This document shows positions 17,170 to 25,460 of a stretch of 64,000 nucleotides of DNA, piece after piece; within the stretch, counting starts at the first letter, position 1, and every line of letters begins with the position of its first letter. The notes under the pieces are model-generated. The model was not told where the DNA came from. It was given only the letters and a program-made list of their open reading frames with translations, and did no database searches. A program made the position numbers and the translations under genes. The stretch comes from Cognatishimia sp. WU-CL00825. Its GTDB lineage: Bacteria; Pseudomonadota; Alphaproteobacteria; Rhodobacterales; Rhodobacteraceae. The stretch spans positions 1 to 64,000 of the forward strand of contig NZ_BAABWX010000002.1 of NCBI RefSeq assembly GCF_040364665.1, read 5' to 3'.

Positions 17170-18209
17170 GTGCCAAATCTGAATACATCTGGCCCGCAAT
17201 TACGATAGCTGCTGCGGCGGCCGGGGGATGGGTTGTTTCGCTAAGTGGCATCCCTTTGGGGTGGATGGTTGGCGCAATGCTTTGCACCATCGCCATGTCG
17301 GTTTTGAAATTGCCGGTACACCCTCCAAATCGCGCGATGCCCTATGTAAAGGCCTCGGTTGGAACAATGTTGGGAGCCTCGGTTACACTTGGCGTTTTGA
17401 CATCCTTGCTTACTTGGTGGCCGTCGTTTTTGTTTATGGCCGCCGTTATGATAGCGGGCGGTATTTGCAATTTCCATCTCATGCGTCGAGCTTTTGCTTT
17501 TGGGCGTGCCGAAGCCGCTTTGTGTGCGGTGCCCGGTGGGATTACCGAGATGATTTTGCTCAGTGAAATTACAGGTGGCGAACAGTGGCGCGTGGCGATT
17601 GTTCACGCGCTGCGCATCGCTTTAGCTATCTTGATCATACCGGTTCTGATCGGCCTGATTGCAGATGCGGAAATTGTTCGGGCCAATGTGGCAACGCAGG
17701 CCGAATTTGTGGTGAGCGATTGGGCGTGGTTCGGCTTTTGCATTCTTGCAGGTGTTGTAACGGATCGTTTTAAAAGTTTTCCCGCTGGTTTGATCCTGGT
17801 TCCTTTGGCCCTCTGCGCTGTTTTACATCTCATTGGTGTGGCCAATTTTTCAGTGCCAGCACAGATCTCAAATCTTTTGCAAATTTTTATTGGAATTAAC
17901 GTTGGTGCACGGTTCATCGGCGTTGCACCTAAATTGTTGTTGCAAGTTGGTTTGGCGGCACTTGCTGTCGTGATGGTGCAAATTTCATTAGCTTTTGGAT
18001 CTGCATTGATAGCGGCGGAGTATCTTGGCGCTGACCCGCTTGCTTTGACTTTGGCTTATGCACCGGGGGGCCTCGCGGAAATGTCGTTGATTGCCGTGGC
18101 CGTGGGACAAGATATTGCCATTGTGGGGTTTCACCATATTGCGCGCGTTTTGGGCGCGCTCTTTGCTGGCCCGATTATTCTAAAATTTACCGGGCAGGAT
18201 AAGGCATGA
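17166..18209 (+). CDS. AbrB-family (ammonia-monooxygenase-like) membrane protein
   Basis: A 347-residue protein with about ten hydrophobic segments and the internal repeat typical of AbrB proteins. PLGWMVGAMLCTIAMSVL and PYVKASVGTMLGASVTLGVL are in the first half. PGGITEMILLSEITGG is echoed by PGGLAEMSLIAVAVGQ in the second. It starts at TTG inside the stop of the RraA-like gene (TTGA overlap), and its own stop overlaps the next gene (ATGA). Members are often linked to carboxylate gene clusters and are suspected transporters. The function here is unknown; efflux or uptake of a pathway acid is possible. Confidence 0.82.
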   Translation: MSAKSEYIWPAITIAAAAAGGWVVSLSGIPLGWMVGAMLCTIAMSVLKLPVHPPNRAMPYVKASVGTMLGASVTLGVLTSLLTWWPSFLFMAAVMIAGGICNFHLMRRAFAFGRAEAALCAVPGGITEMILLSEITGGEQWRVAIVHALRIALAILIIPVLIGLIADAEIVRANVATQAEFVVSDWAWFGFCILAGVVTDRFKSFPAGLILVPLALCAVLHLIGVANFSVPAQISNLLQIFIGINVGARFIGVAPKLLLQVGLAALAVVMVQISLAFGSALIAAEYLGADPLALTLAYAPGGLAEMSLIAVAVGQDIAIVGFHHIARVLGALFAGPIILKFTGQDKA

Positions 18210-20794
18210 TGGAAGTCCACACGGTTCATACCTTTAGCGGGGATTTGCAGGTCGTTGATCTCGTGAAAATCTTAGGTTCACGGTTGACCCGTTTACCACA
18301 TGTGTTGCGCTTGCTTGCAGAAAACCACCTACGGGCAGGGGGCGATAGATCACAACTCTTGCTTGCGTTGGACTGTTGGTTAGCCGGCAAGACCAGCAGT
18401 TCGGAGTTTTGCTTTCGCCCCAACAGGCTGTTGATGCATGATACCACTTGTACCCCTGCCTTGGCAGATATCGCCGGTTTGCGCGATGCTTTGGCTGAGG
18501 CCGGACAAGACCCAAGGCAATTAACGCCAACTTTACCTGTCGAAGTCTCGGTGGATCATTCCCTTGCAGTTGATGTCTATGGTGAAAAATCTGCTATCGC
18601 CCAAAATGCCAAGAATGAGATAGCGCGCAATAGCGAACGATATGCGTTTATGAAGTGGGCTTCTTCTAACATGCAAGGCGTGCGGGTGAATCCACCGGGC
18701 ACAGGAATCATGCACACGATTAACCTTGAACAGCTTGCAACATTATTGGTGGTCAAAGAAGATGGGTCGGCGCATCCAGATATGCTTCTTGGGACTGATA
18801 GCCATACGCCCATGGTCAATGGTATTGGTGTCTTGGGCTGGGGTGTGGGTGGTCTCGAAGCGGAAAGTGTCATGTTTGGCAACTCTGTCGCGCTTGCTGT
18901 GCCTGAAGTCCTTGGGGTTCGACTGACAGGGGCATTGCCTGCGGGTACCACTGCAACTGACCTTGCTCTTGTGGTGACACAGGTGTTGCGTTCGTCTGGG
19001 GTCGCTGGAAGTTTTGTTGAGTTTTTTGGTCCAGGCGTGGGCACACTTAGCGCTGATGCCCGTGCTGTCGTGGCGAACATGGCACCGGAATATGGCGCAA
19101 CAACTGGATTTTTTCCCGCTGATGCGGAAGTTGTAAATTACCTTAAACGCACAGGGAGAGACGCTGAATTAAGCGCGCGTATTCAGCCAGTTTTCTGTGC
19201 GATGGGTCTTTGGTTTGACCCGCAAGAGACACCACAGTTTAACCGTGAGGTATCGATCGATTTAGCCAGCATTTCGCCCAAAATTGCTGGACCTCGAAGA
19301 CCACAAGATTGTTGCGCACCGATCGAGGCGCAAAAGAATGTCGAAGCCGCTCTCGGGCGCGAGCTCTGCGCTGCAACCACACGCATGGATGTGCCAACCG
19401 ATGGCGGAGTTGGGGTGGCTGCGATCACCAGTTGCACAAATACATCTGACCCTCGGTTGTTGGTGACTGCTGGTTTGCTTGCGCGCAAAGCGCGCAAGTT
19501 TGGGCTCAGGCCTCCAGCATGGGTGAAAACCTCACTGGCACCTGGTTCGCCCTCTGCGCAGGCATATTTGGATCGGGCAGGATTGACCGAAGATCTAGAT
19601 GCTCTTGGATTTGGCATTGTAGGTTTTGGATGTACCACATGCATCGGAAATTCAGGCCCTCTGCCGGCCATTATCGATACTGCACTGAGCGAAGGTAAGG
19701 CAATTTGCGCAGTGTTGTCCGGCAACCGAAATTTTCCGGGGCGCGTGCACCCCAGACTGGATCTTGGATATCTTGCTTCCCCTCCGTTAGTGATTGCCTA
19801 TGCACTAAAGGGTACGATCAAAGGCGATATCCTGACGGATGTGATCGGTATATCTGCTGATGGCTCGCCTGTCGTTTTGGCCGATATTTGGCCGACAGAG
19901 GCGGAAATTGACCAAACACTTGCGGATGGTTTTCGCGCGTCTGACGTATGCCAAGCATTTGCCAAAGCTGGGCAAAGTGCAGCTTGGCAGGCCATTCCAG
20001 CGGCGGCTGGCCCCCAGTTCCCATGGGATAAAGGTTCGCGCTATCTTCGGCGCCCAAAATTTGCATCCCTCAACGAAAAATCACGTCTGGGGTGCTATTC
20101 CGCCGCTCCATTGATGGTTTTGGGAAATGATATGACCACGGACCATATTTCACCTGCCGGGTGGATTGATCCTAAAAGCGCAGCTGGCCAATGGTTGATT
20201 GAACGCGGAGGAGATCCGCAAGATTTGAATGTCTATGCGGCCTATCGCGGCAATTGGGAAGTCATGGTGCGGGGGCTTTTTACCAACCGTCTCGCGCGAA
20301 ACTATCTGGCTGATGGCTTGCCGCCGTCATTCACCATTCTAGAGAATGGCGCGCCATTGCCTGTGTTTGATGCAGCAAATGTGCTGCAAGCGCAGGGTCA
20401 GAATACCGTGATTTTAGCAGGGCATCGCTATGGTATGGGGTCCAGTCGTGACTGGGCTGCAAAAGGTGTGGCGTTACTGGGTGCGCGTGCAGTCATTGCA
20501 AATAGTTTTGAACGTATTCACCGCAGCAACTTGATTGGTATGGGGATCTTACCACTGCAAGTTCAAGATGAATTTGTCCCCCAAAATGCGAGAGTCAGCC
20601 CCCATGATCGGATCGAAGTTCATAGTCCGACGGCGGCTTTAACGCCAGGCCATAAGGTAGATGTCCGACTTATACGGCGCAATGGGTGCACCCGCATAAT
20701 CGATTGTGTCGCTGCGGTGGAAACTTGGCAAGAAGTCGAGACGTTACGCCATGGTGGTATCCTGCCGGGAATCTTGCATCAAAAAATTACTTAG
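18206..20794 (+). CDS. aconitase superfamily hydratase, AcnA/AcnD-like
   Basis: 862 residues with the four-domain order of AcnA. Three Fe-S cysteines are present in ITSCTNTSDPRL and FGCTTCIGNSGPLP. The nucleophilic-Ser region is AGHRYGMGSSRDWAAKG. The N-terminal part departs from housekeeping AcnA: LLMHDTTCTPALADIAGLRD followed by VEVSVDHSLAVDVYGE resembles 2-methylcitrate-dehydratase AcnD or other specialised aconitases. It overlaps the AbrB gene by 4 bp and ends a coupled run starting at otnK, so it probably hydrates or isomerises an unsaturated di- or tricarboxylate in this pathway, not the TCA cycle. Substrate unknown. Confidence 0.85.
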   Translation: MMEVHTVHTFSGDLQVVDLVKILGSRLTRLPHVLRLLAENHLRAGGDRSQLLLALDCWLAGKTSSSEFCFRPNRLLMHDTTCTPALADIAGLRDALAEAGQDPRQLTPTLPVEVSVDHSLAVDVYGEKSAIAQNAKNEIARNSERYAFMKWASSNMQGVRVNPPGTGIMHTINLEQLATLLVVKEDGSAHPDMLLGTDSHTPMVNGIGVLGWGVGGLEAESVMFGNSVALAVPEVLGVRLTGALPAGTTATDLALVVTQVLRSSGVAGSFVEFFGPGVGTLSADARAVVANMAPEYGATTGFFPADAEVVNYLKRTGRDAELSARIQPVFCAMGLWFDPQETPQFNREVSIDLASISPKIAGPRRPQDCCAPIEAQKNVEAALGRELCAATTRMDVPTDGGVGVAAITSCTNTSDPRLLVTAGLLARKARKFGLRPPAWVKTSLAPGSPSAQAYLDRAGLTEDLDALGFGIVGFGCTTCIGNSGPLPAIIDTALSEGKAICAVLSGNRNFPGRVHPRLDLGYLASPPLVIAYALKGTIKGDILTDVIGISADGSPVVLADIWPTEAEIDQTLADGFRASDVCQAFAKAGQSAAWQAIPAAAGPQFPWDKGSRYLRRPKFASLNEKSRLGCYSAAPLMVLGNDMTTDHISPAGWIDPKSAAGQWLIERGGDPQDLNVYAAYRGNWEVMVRGLFTNRLARNYLADGLPPSFTILENGAPLPVFDAANVLQAQGQNTVILAGHRYGMGSSRDWAAKGVALLGARAVIANSFERIHRSNLIGMGILPLQVQDEFVPQNARVSPHDRIEVHSPTAALTPGHKVDVRLIRRNGCTRIIDCVAAVETWQEVETLRHGGILPGILHQKIT

Positions 20795-20908
20795 CTTCAT
20801 GACTGAACGGCGCAAAAGTCGGCACCGTGCAAATGACTGTACCTTTCCGCAAAACTTGTTAAAAATGAGTGGTTATTCAACGCCGTTTATTTCTAAGAGG
20901 GCAGTGCT

Positions 20909-21646
20909 ATCGCTGGAGTTACCGCAAAACAACGGATTTACGATCATTTCGTCGAACAGATCCGATCCCAAAAACTGAAGGTTGGACAGCGATTGCCGAC
21001 TGAAAAGCAAATCGCTAAATCCTTCGAGGTGAGCCGATCAACGGTGCAAACCGTCATGTCGCGCCTTGCCCTAGAGGGTGTCGTGCGCCGCCAGGCTGGA
21101 CAAGGGACGTTTGCCTGTCGATTGACCGATGACATGATGGTGCGTGTCAATTTGGACATCCACAATATTCAATCTTTTGAAAACGAAATGGCGGTTTCCG
21201 GTGATCATGTGACCTATCATTTGATTTCGTTTTCCCGCAGGGCAGCGTCGCCAATTGTTGCTAGTAAACTTGGAATAGCCGAAGGGACGCTGGTTAGCAC
21301 TTTAGAGCGCCTTCGGTTTGTTGAGGATGAATGTATTGGGTCCGAAGTACGGTATTTTTCTCCGGATATTATCTTAGACGTTTCGGCGCATGCGCTGGAA
21401 ACCCAGGGCGGTCACGAGTTAATCGAATTGGGACTTGGGATACGCATAGGGCGCATTGATGCAGCCCTGCGTGCAATGGTAGCGTCGGAAAATCAAGCAA
21501 AGCAGATGAACGTCACCGCAGGGGCACCGTTGTTGGTACGATCCCACACCCTGTTTTCTGAGGAAGATATGGTGATCTTACACGGTGAATCTTTTTATGT
21601 AGAACCATTTTCATTTAGATACACGGCAACAGTCAGAAATAGTTAA
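20909..21646 (+). CDS. GntR-family transcriptional regulator, HutC/UTRA subfamily
   Basis: The winged helix (YDHFVEQIRSQKLKVGQRL, then PTEKQIAKSFEVSRSTVQTV) is followed by a UTRA effector domain (SRRAASPIVASKLGIAEGTL, ending EPFSFRYTATV). The first conventional start in frame is TTG at 20993, which would delete recognition-fold helix 1. The reading frame continues upstream to a TAA at 20894 with no ATG, GTG or TTG. The best-placed start is an ATC at 20909, 7 bp after AGAGGG (20896-20901); ATT at 20936 is another option. The total would be about 245 residues, normal for the family. It sits between the aconitase-like gene and a convergent amidohydrolase and probably regulates the catabolic cluster. 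Confidence 0.75.
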   Translation: MAGVTAKQRIYDHFVEQIRSQKLKVGQRLPTEKQIAKSFEVSRSTVQTVMSRLALEGVVRRQAGQGTFACRLTDDMMVRVNLDIHNIQSFENEMAVSGDHVTYHLISFSRRAASPIVASKLGIAEGTLVSTLERLRFVEDECIGSEVRYFSPDIILDVSAHALETQGGHELIELGLGIRIGRIDAALRAMVASENQAKQMNVTAGAPLLVRSHTLFSEEDMVILHGESFYVEPFSFRYTATVRNS

Positions 21647-22509
21647 AAGTTGAATAAATTCAACGATGTGTGTCGAGCTATATTGTTGAACTCTGTATCG
21701 GTTCTGCACCAATGTTTTAGGAGTTCTAGATAAGCGAGATCGTCAATGTGCATAAAGGGCTCGATTTCAGACAGGGGCCGTGTTGCGCGCTGTGCCGATT
21801 TTCCAGTATGCGGCCAATCGCTGCCCCAGATGATGCGTCCTTTGGCGACGTCAAATAGGCTGGGGATATAGGGTGCAAGTGCCGCTGCCGAGTCGGCGTA
21901 GTCGATCACACGGCACAGGCCTGACGTTTTTAAAATTACATTTGGCAACGCTAGAACTTCCGACACGCGGTCTAAGGTTTCGGTAAAGTTTGGATCTTCG
22001 GTCTTTAGCCCGGCGAAGTGATCTAGGATCGTAGGGCGCCCGAGCTGAGCAATTGTATCTTTCAATGAATAGATGACATCTGCTGGTAGGAAAATTTGTA
22101 ATATCATGTCTGTGCCCTTCATCTGGGCGTTGAGTTGAACAAGCTGTGCCTTTGCTACATCAATTGCTGTTGCGCCGCTGGTTTTTAGGTTGGCGCGCAA
22201 TCCGCGCACGCCAGACGACCAAAGCGATTGAATGTGATCTGGCTCATGTTTGCTGGGGTCAACAACGGCAACGGCGCGCGCGCGGTCTTGGCCCAGGATT
22301 TCCACCGCTTCAAGTGTCGCACGATTGTCGGTGCCATAAGTGCTGGGCTGAACCACAACCACATGATCTGCACCGATTCGATCCATATGTGCAGCAAGCT
22401 TTTCGCAATCCGCATTGCCTGGCGTGTAGTTTCGATTTTCGGCGTAAGGGAATTTTTCCGGTGCAAAAACATGGGCATGCGCATCGATCAGTCTTAAATG
22501 AGTGGTCAT
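21643..22509 (-). CDS. amidohydrolase family 2 protein, 2-pyrone-4,6-dicarboxylate lactonase-like
   Basis: About 288 residues forming a TIM-barrel metal hydrolase. The N-terminal metal motif is LIDAHAHVF. Further conserved points are VVVQPSTYGTDNRATLEA, TILDHFAGLK and WGSDWPHTG near the C-terminus, the pattern seen in LigI-type lactonases. It likely hydrolyses a lactone of a carboxylic acid. An ATG 12 bp upstream (22521) is an alternative start. It is convergent with the GntR/UTRA gene (4-bp overlap of stops) and divergent from an SMP-30 lactonase gene, 82 bp away. Confidence 0.82.
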   Translation of the reverse strand: MTTHLRLIDAHAHVFAPEKFPYAENRNYTPGNADCEKLAAHMDRIGADHVVVVQPSTYGTDNRATLEAVEILGQDRARAVAVVDPSKHEPDHIQSLWSSGVRGLRANLKTSGATAIDVAKAQLVQLNAQMKGTDMILQIFLPADVIYSLKDTIAQLGRPTILDHFAGLKTEDPNFTETLDRVSEVLALPNVILKTSGLCRVIDYADSAAALAPYIPSLFDVAKGRIIWGSDWPHTGKSAQRATRPLSEIEPFMHIDDLAYLELLKHWCRTDTEFNNIARHTSLNLFNF

Positions 22510-22591
22510 TTGATTATACATCCATACATTTGTGTTGCTTTGTGCGTATTATTGCTTTTATGATGAATAAAATGCAATGTGAGATTTCCTA

Positions 22592-23512
22592 ATGTTTTTC
22601 GCACCACCCACAGAATTGACAGCAGAAGTCTTTGCGCAAGTTCCTGCAGAGCTTGCCCCGAAAGGGGCCTCTGAATGGGGGGATGTGCAGCATCCGGGTA
22701 AAAACTTCCGCGCGTTTCTTGAGGGCCCATCGTTTGACCGCGCAGGTAATCTATATTGCGTCGATATCTGCCATGGGCGCATCTTACGGTGTGACCCAGA
22801 GGGTAATTTTTCTGTTGCAGCCGACTACGATGGAGAACCAAACGGTCTAAAAATCCATAAGGACGGGCGCATCTTCATAGCGGATCATGCACATGGCATC
22901 ATGGTCATGGACCCAGATAGTCAAAAGGTGGAACCGTTTCTAACGCGACCAGCTTTGGAGCGGTTCCACGGGCTCAATGATCTGCATTTTGCATCAAACG
23001 GCGACCTTTACTTTACGGATCAAGGGCAAAGTGGTCTGCAATCAGCGCATGGGCGACTTTTCTGTCTGCGCACCTCGGGCGAGCTTGAGTGTCTTGTGGA
23101 CAATATACCGAGCCCAAATGGCCTTGTTTTGAATGAGAACGAAGGCCAGCTTTTTCTTGCTGTGACGCGCATGAACGCCGTCTGGCGTATCAGGTTCCTT
23201 CCCGGCAGTCGGACCGTCGTTAAATCTGGCACCTTTATTCAGCTTTCGGGCGGATTAGCGGGCCCAGACGGTCTGGCTCTCGGGGAAGGTGGTGAATTGA
23301 TAATTGGTCATATGGGGCTTGGTACCGTCTGGGTCATGTCGCGACTTGGTGAACCGATGTTTCGCATCCGCTCACCCAAAGGGATTTTGACAGCGAATTG
23401 TGCCTTTGGCGGCCCAGAGGGGCGGCATCTCTACATCACAGAGGCAGAGAGCTCTTCGATCTTACGGGTCGAGCTGCCGTTCGCAGGAAAGCAGATGTAC
23501 GCACATACATAA
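22592..23512 (+). CDS. SMP-30/gluconolactonase/LRE family protein
   Basis: 306 residues of a six-bladed beta-propeller. The metal-binding Glu/Asn/Asp pattern is visible in FLEGPSFDRAGNLYCVD, PNGLKIHKDG, HGLNDLHFASNGDLYFTDQG, IPSPNGLVLNENE and LAGPDGLALGEGG. Members hydrolyse sugar lactones such as gluconolactone. It starts a rightward run with a DctPQM TRAP transporter and is divergent from another lactonase-type hydrolase. A sugar-acid or lactone substrate for this module is inferred. Confidence 0.86.
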   Translation: MFFAPPTELTAEVFAQVPAELAPKGASEWGDVQHPGKNFRAFLEGPSFDRAGNLYCVDICHGRILRCDPEGNFSVAADYDGEPNGLKIHKDGRIFIADHAHGIMVMDPDSQKVEPFLTRPALERFHGLNDLHFASNGDLYFTDQGQSGLQSAHGRLFCLRTSGELECLVDNIPSPNGLVLNENEGQLFLAVTRMNAVWRIRFLPGSRTVVKSGTFIQLSGGLAGPDGLALGEGGELIIGHMGLGTVWVMSRLGEPMFRIRSPKGILTANCAFGGPEGRHLYITEAESSSILRVELPFAGKQMYAHT

Positions 23513-23514
23513 TC

Positions 23515-23540
23515 AACGCGTCGTGAAGGCGTGACGCGTT
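23515..23540 (+). repeat. inverted repeat between lactonase and dctQ genes
   Basis: AACGCGTC and GACGCGTT form an 8-bp perfect stem around a 10-nt loop in the 40-bp gap. No T-tract follows. It may stabilise or attenuate the message before the transporter genes, or be an operator. Confidence 0.4.
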
Positions 23541-23552
23541 TGGGAGGGAAAA

Positions 23553-24095
23553 ATGATAAAAAAAATTGATGACATCTTATGTGTCATAGAAGACTGGATC
23601 ATGGTGTCGCTGCTTTTGGCAGGTCTGTTTATGGCCTTCTTACAAGTTGTACTGCGATATCTGTTTAACACCGGAATTCATTGGCTTGAAGCAGGGCTTG
23701 TCACTGCCTTGATCTGGGCGATGTTATTTGGCGCGGTGCGCGCGGTGCGCGATGGATTTCATCCGCGTGTGGATTTGCTGCCCAGTCTAGTCTCACCCAA
23801 ACTACGTGCAATTTTGAACTTCCTGTCTCTTGGTGCGGCGTTTGCTCTTGCTGCCTATGTGCTGCTAGACGCGGTGTTTTATGCAAAATTCTTAAACCTT
23901 ATCAATGCACTGCATCCGGAACTTGGCATCAAGTTGCTGTATCCGTTTTTGATCGTGCCGATCATCACCGCGCTGATGACACTGCGGTATGGCTTAGTAC
24001 TTTACACGCTGTTTTACAAACCAAGCACGCTCCATCCCGAAGACCAATATCGCGACCATATCGGCGCCAAATATAAGAAGGGCGTTATCGAATGA
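23553..24095 (+). CDS. dctQ: TRAP transporter small permease (DctQ family)
   Basis: 180 residues with four hydrophobic helices (about residues 16-38, 48-68, 88-110, 128-150). The DctQ motif FLQVVLRYLFNTGIHWLEAG precedes ALIWAMLFGAVRAVRDGFHP. A GGGAGGGAAAA ribosome-binding site lies just upstream. Its stop overlaps the dctM start (ATGA). Confidence 0.92.
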   Translation: MIKKIDDILCVIEDWIMVSLLLAGLFMAFLQVVLRYLFNTGIHWLEAGLVTALIWAMLFGAVRAVRDGFHPRVDLLPSLVSPKLRAILNFLSLGAAFALAAYVLLDAVFYAKFLNLINALHPELGIKLLYPFLIVPIITALMTLRYGLVLYTLFYKPSTLHPEDQYRDHIGAKYKKGVIE

Positions 24096-25411
24096 TCGTT
24101 CTCACGCTTGTCATAGTCTTCTTTGGGCTGATCATCATTGGCGCACCGATTGCGGTGGCATTGGGCGGATCTGCCTTGGTCAGTTCCATGATGTTTTCGC
24201 CCATCGCGGATGGGATTGTTGGGCAAAAGTTCTTTGCCAACCTCAACCATTTTACGCTGATGGCAATTCCGTTTTTCTTCCTCGCCGCCGGTTTGATGGA
24301 GCGGGGTGGCCTTGTGCAACGCCTTGTGAACTTTGCGCAAGCCATCGTTGGCCACCTGCGCGCCGGCTTGGGCATGACCACCGTTTTGACCTGCATTTTC
24401 TTTGCAGCAATCTCTGGCTCAAGCCCAGCAACTGTCGCGGCTGTCGGAAATATTCTCTACCCATCGCTCAAGAAAGAGGGCTATTCAGACAAATATGCTA
24501 TCGGGGCCTTGGCGACGTCAGGCTCGATCGGGATTCTGATACCGCCATCCATTCCGCTGATCCTTTATGGGTTTGTAACGGAAACTTCGATCCCTGCGTT
24601 GTTCTTGGCAGGTATTATCCCTGGCATTCTTTATGGTGCATTGCTGCTGTTCACAGCGCGCTTTTTGGCCATCAAAGAAGGCATCCAAGTGCGTGAACGT
24701 GCTAGCCGCGGCGAGCTGCGATCGGCCTTTCGTTCCAGCCTGCCAGCCCTGTCTTTGCCTGCCTTTATCGTCATGGGTATCTACGGTTTCCCCGAATTTA
24801 CGTTGTTTGGGTATTACTATGATGGCGGTGCGATCTTTACCCCAACTGAAGCTGCGGCAATAGCGGCGGTTCTTGCGATGTTCATCGGGTTCTTTGTCTA
24901 TCGCGAGCTGAGCTTTCGCGAGATGCTTAAGGTCACCGCCGAAACCGGCCCGCGTGTTGGTATGATTTTTTGGATCACCGCGAATGCGTTGTTGTTTGGC
25001 TTTTTCTTGACCAAGGTTGGTGTGCCCGCTGCGATGGCGCAATTTGTGCTCGACATGAATGTGTCACCCATCGTGTTCTTGCTCTGCGTGAATGTATTGT
25101 TGGTTATTGTTGGCTTCTTCCTTGAAGGCGTGCCAACAATCCTGATCTTTGCGCCGCTTTTGGTGCCTGCCGCTGAAAGCTTGGGTATTGATCCCGTACA
25201 TTTTGCAATCGTTATGGTTGTGAATATCGAGCTGGGTCTGATCACGCCACCTGTCGGCATTAATCTTTTTGTCGCGAGTTCGATCTCTGGATTACCGGTG
25301 CTCTCGGTATTTAAGGCCACTTTGCCCTGGATGATCGCAACCATCATCACGTTGATGATTGTCACTTTCTTTCCACCACTGTCGATGTTTCTTCCGGGAC
25401 TGACACAGTGA
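24092..25411 (+). CDS. dctM: TRAP transporter large permease (DctM family)
   Basis: 439 residues with about twelve membrane segments. Family motifs include FFLAAGLMERGGLVQRLVNF, AISGSSPATVAAVGNILYPS, ASGSIGILIPPSIPLILYGF and the C-terminal IELGLITPPVGINLFVASSI. It forms the Na+-coupled transport channel with DctQ (4-bp overlap) and the binding protein 49 bp downstream. Confidence 0.94.
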   Translation: MIVLTLVIVFFGLIIIGAPIAVALGGSALVSSMMFSPIADGIVGQKFFANLNHFTLMAIPFFFLAAGLMERGGLVQRLVNFAQAIVGHLRAGLGMTTVLTCIFFAAISGSSPATVAAVGNILYPSLKKEGYSDKYAIGALATSGSIGILIPPSIPLILYGFVTETSIPALFLAGIIPGILYGALLLFTARFLAIKEGIQVRERASRGELRSAFRSSLPALSLPAFIVMGIYGFPEFTLFGYYYDGGAIFTPTEAAAIAAVLAMFIGFFVYRELSFREMLKVTAETGPRVGMIFWITANALLFGFFLTKVGVPAAMAQFVLDMNVSPIVFLLCVNVLLVIVGFFLEGVPTILIFAPLLVPAAESLGIDPVHFAIVMVVNIELGLITPPVGINLFVASSISGLPVLSVFKATLPWMIATIITLMIVTFFPPLSMFLPGLTQ

Positions 25412-25460
25412 TGCGCCTGATTTCTCACAGCTTTTAAACATAATCCAAGGAGGAGAAGAT

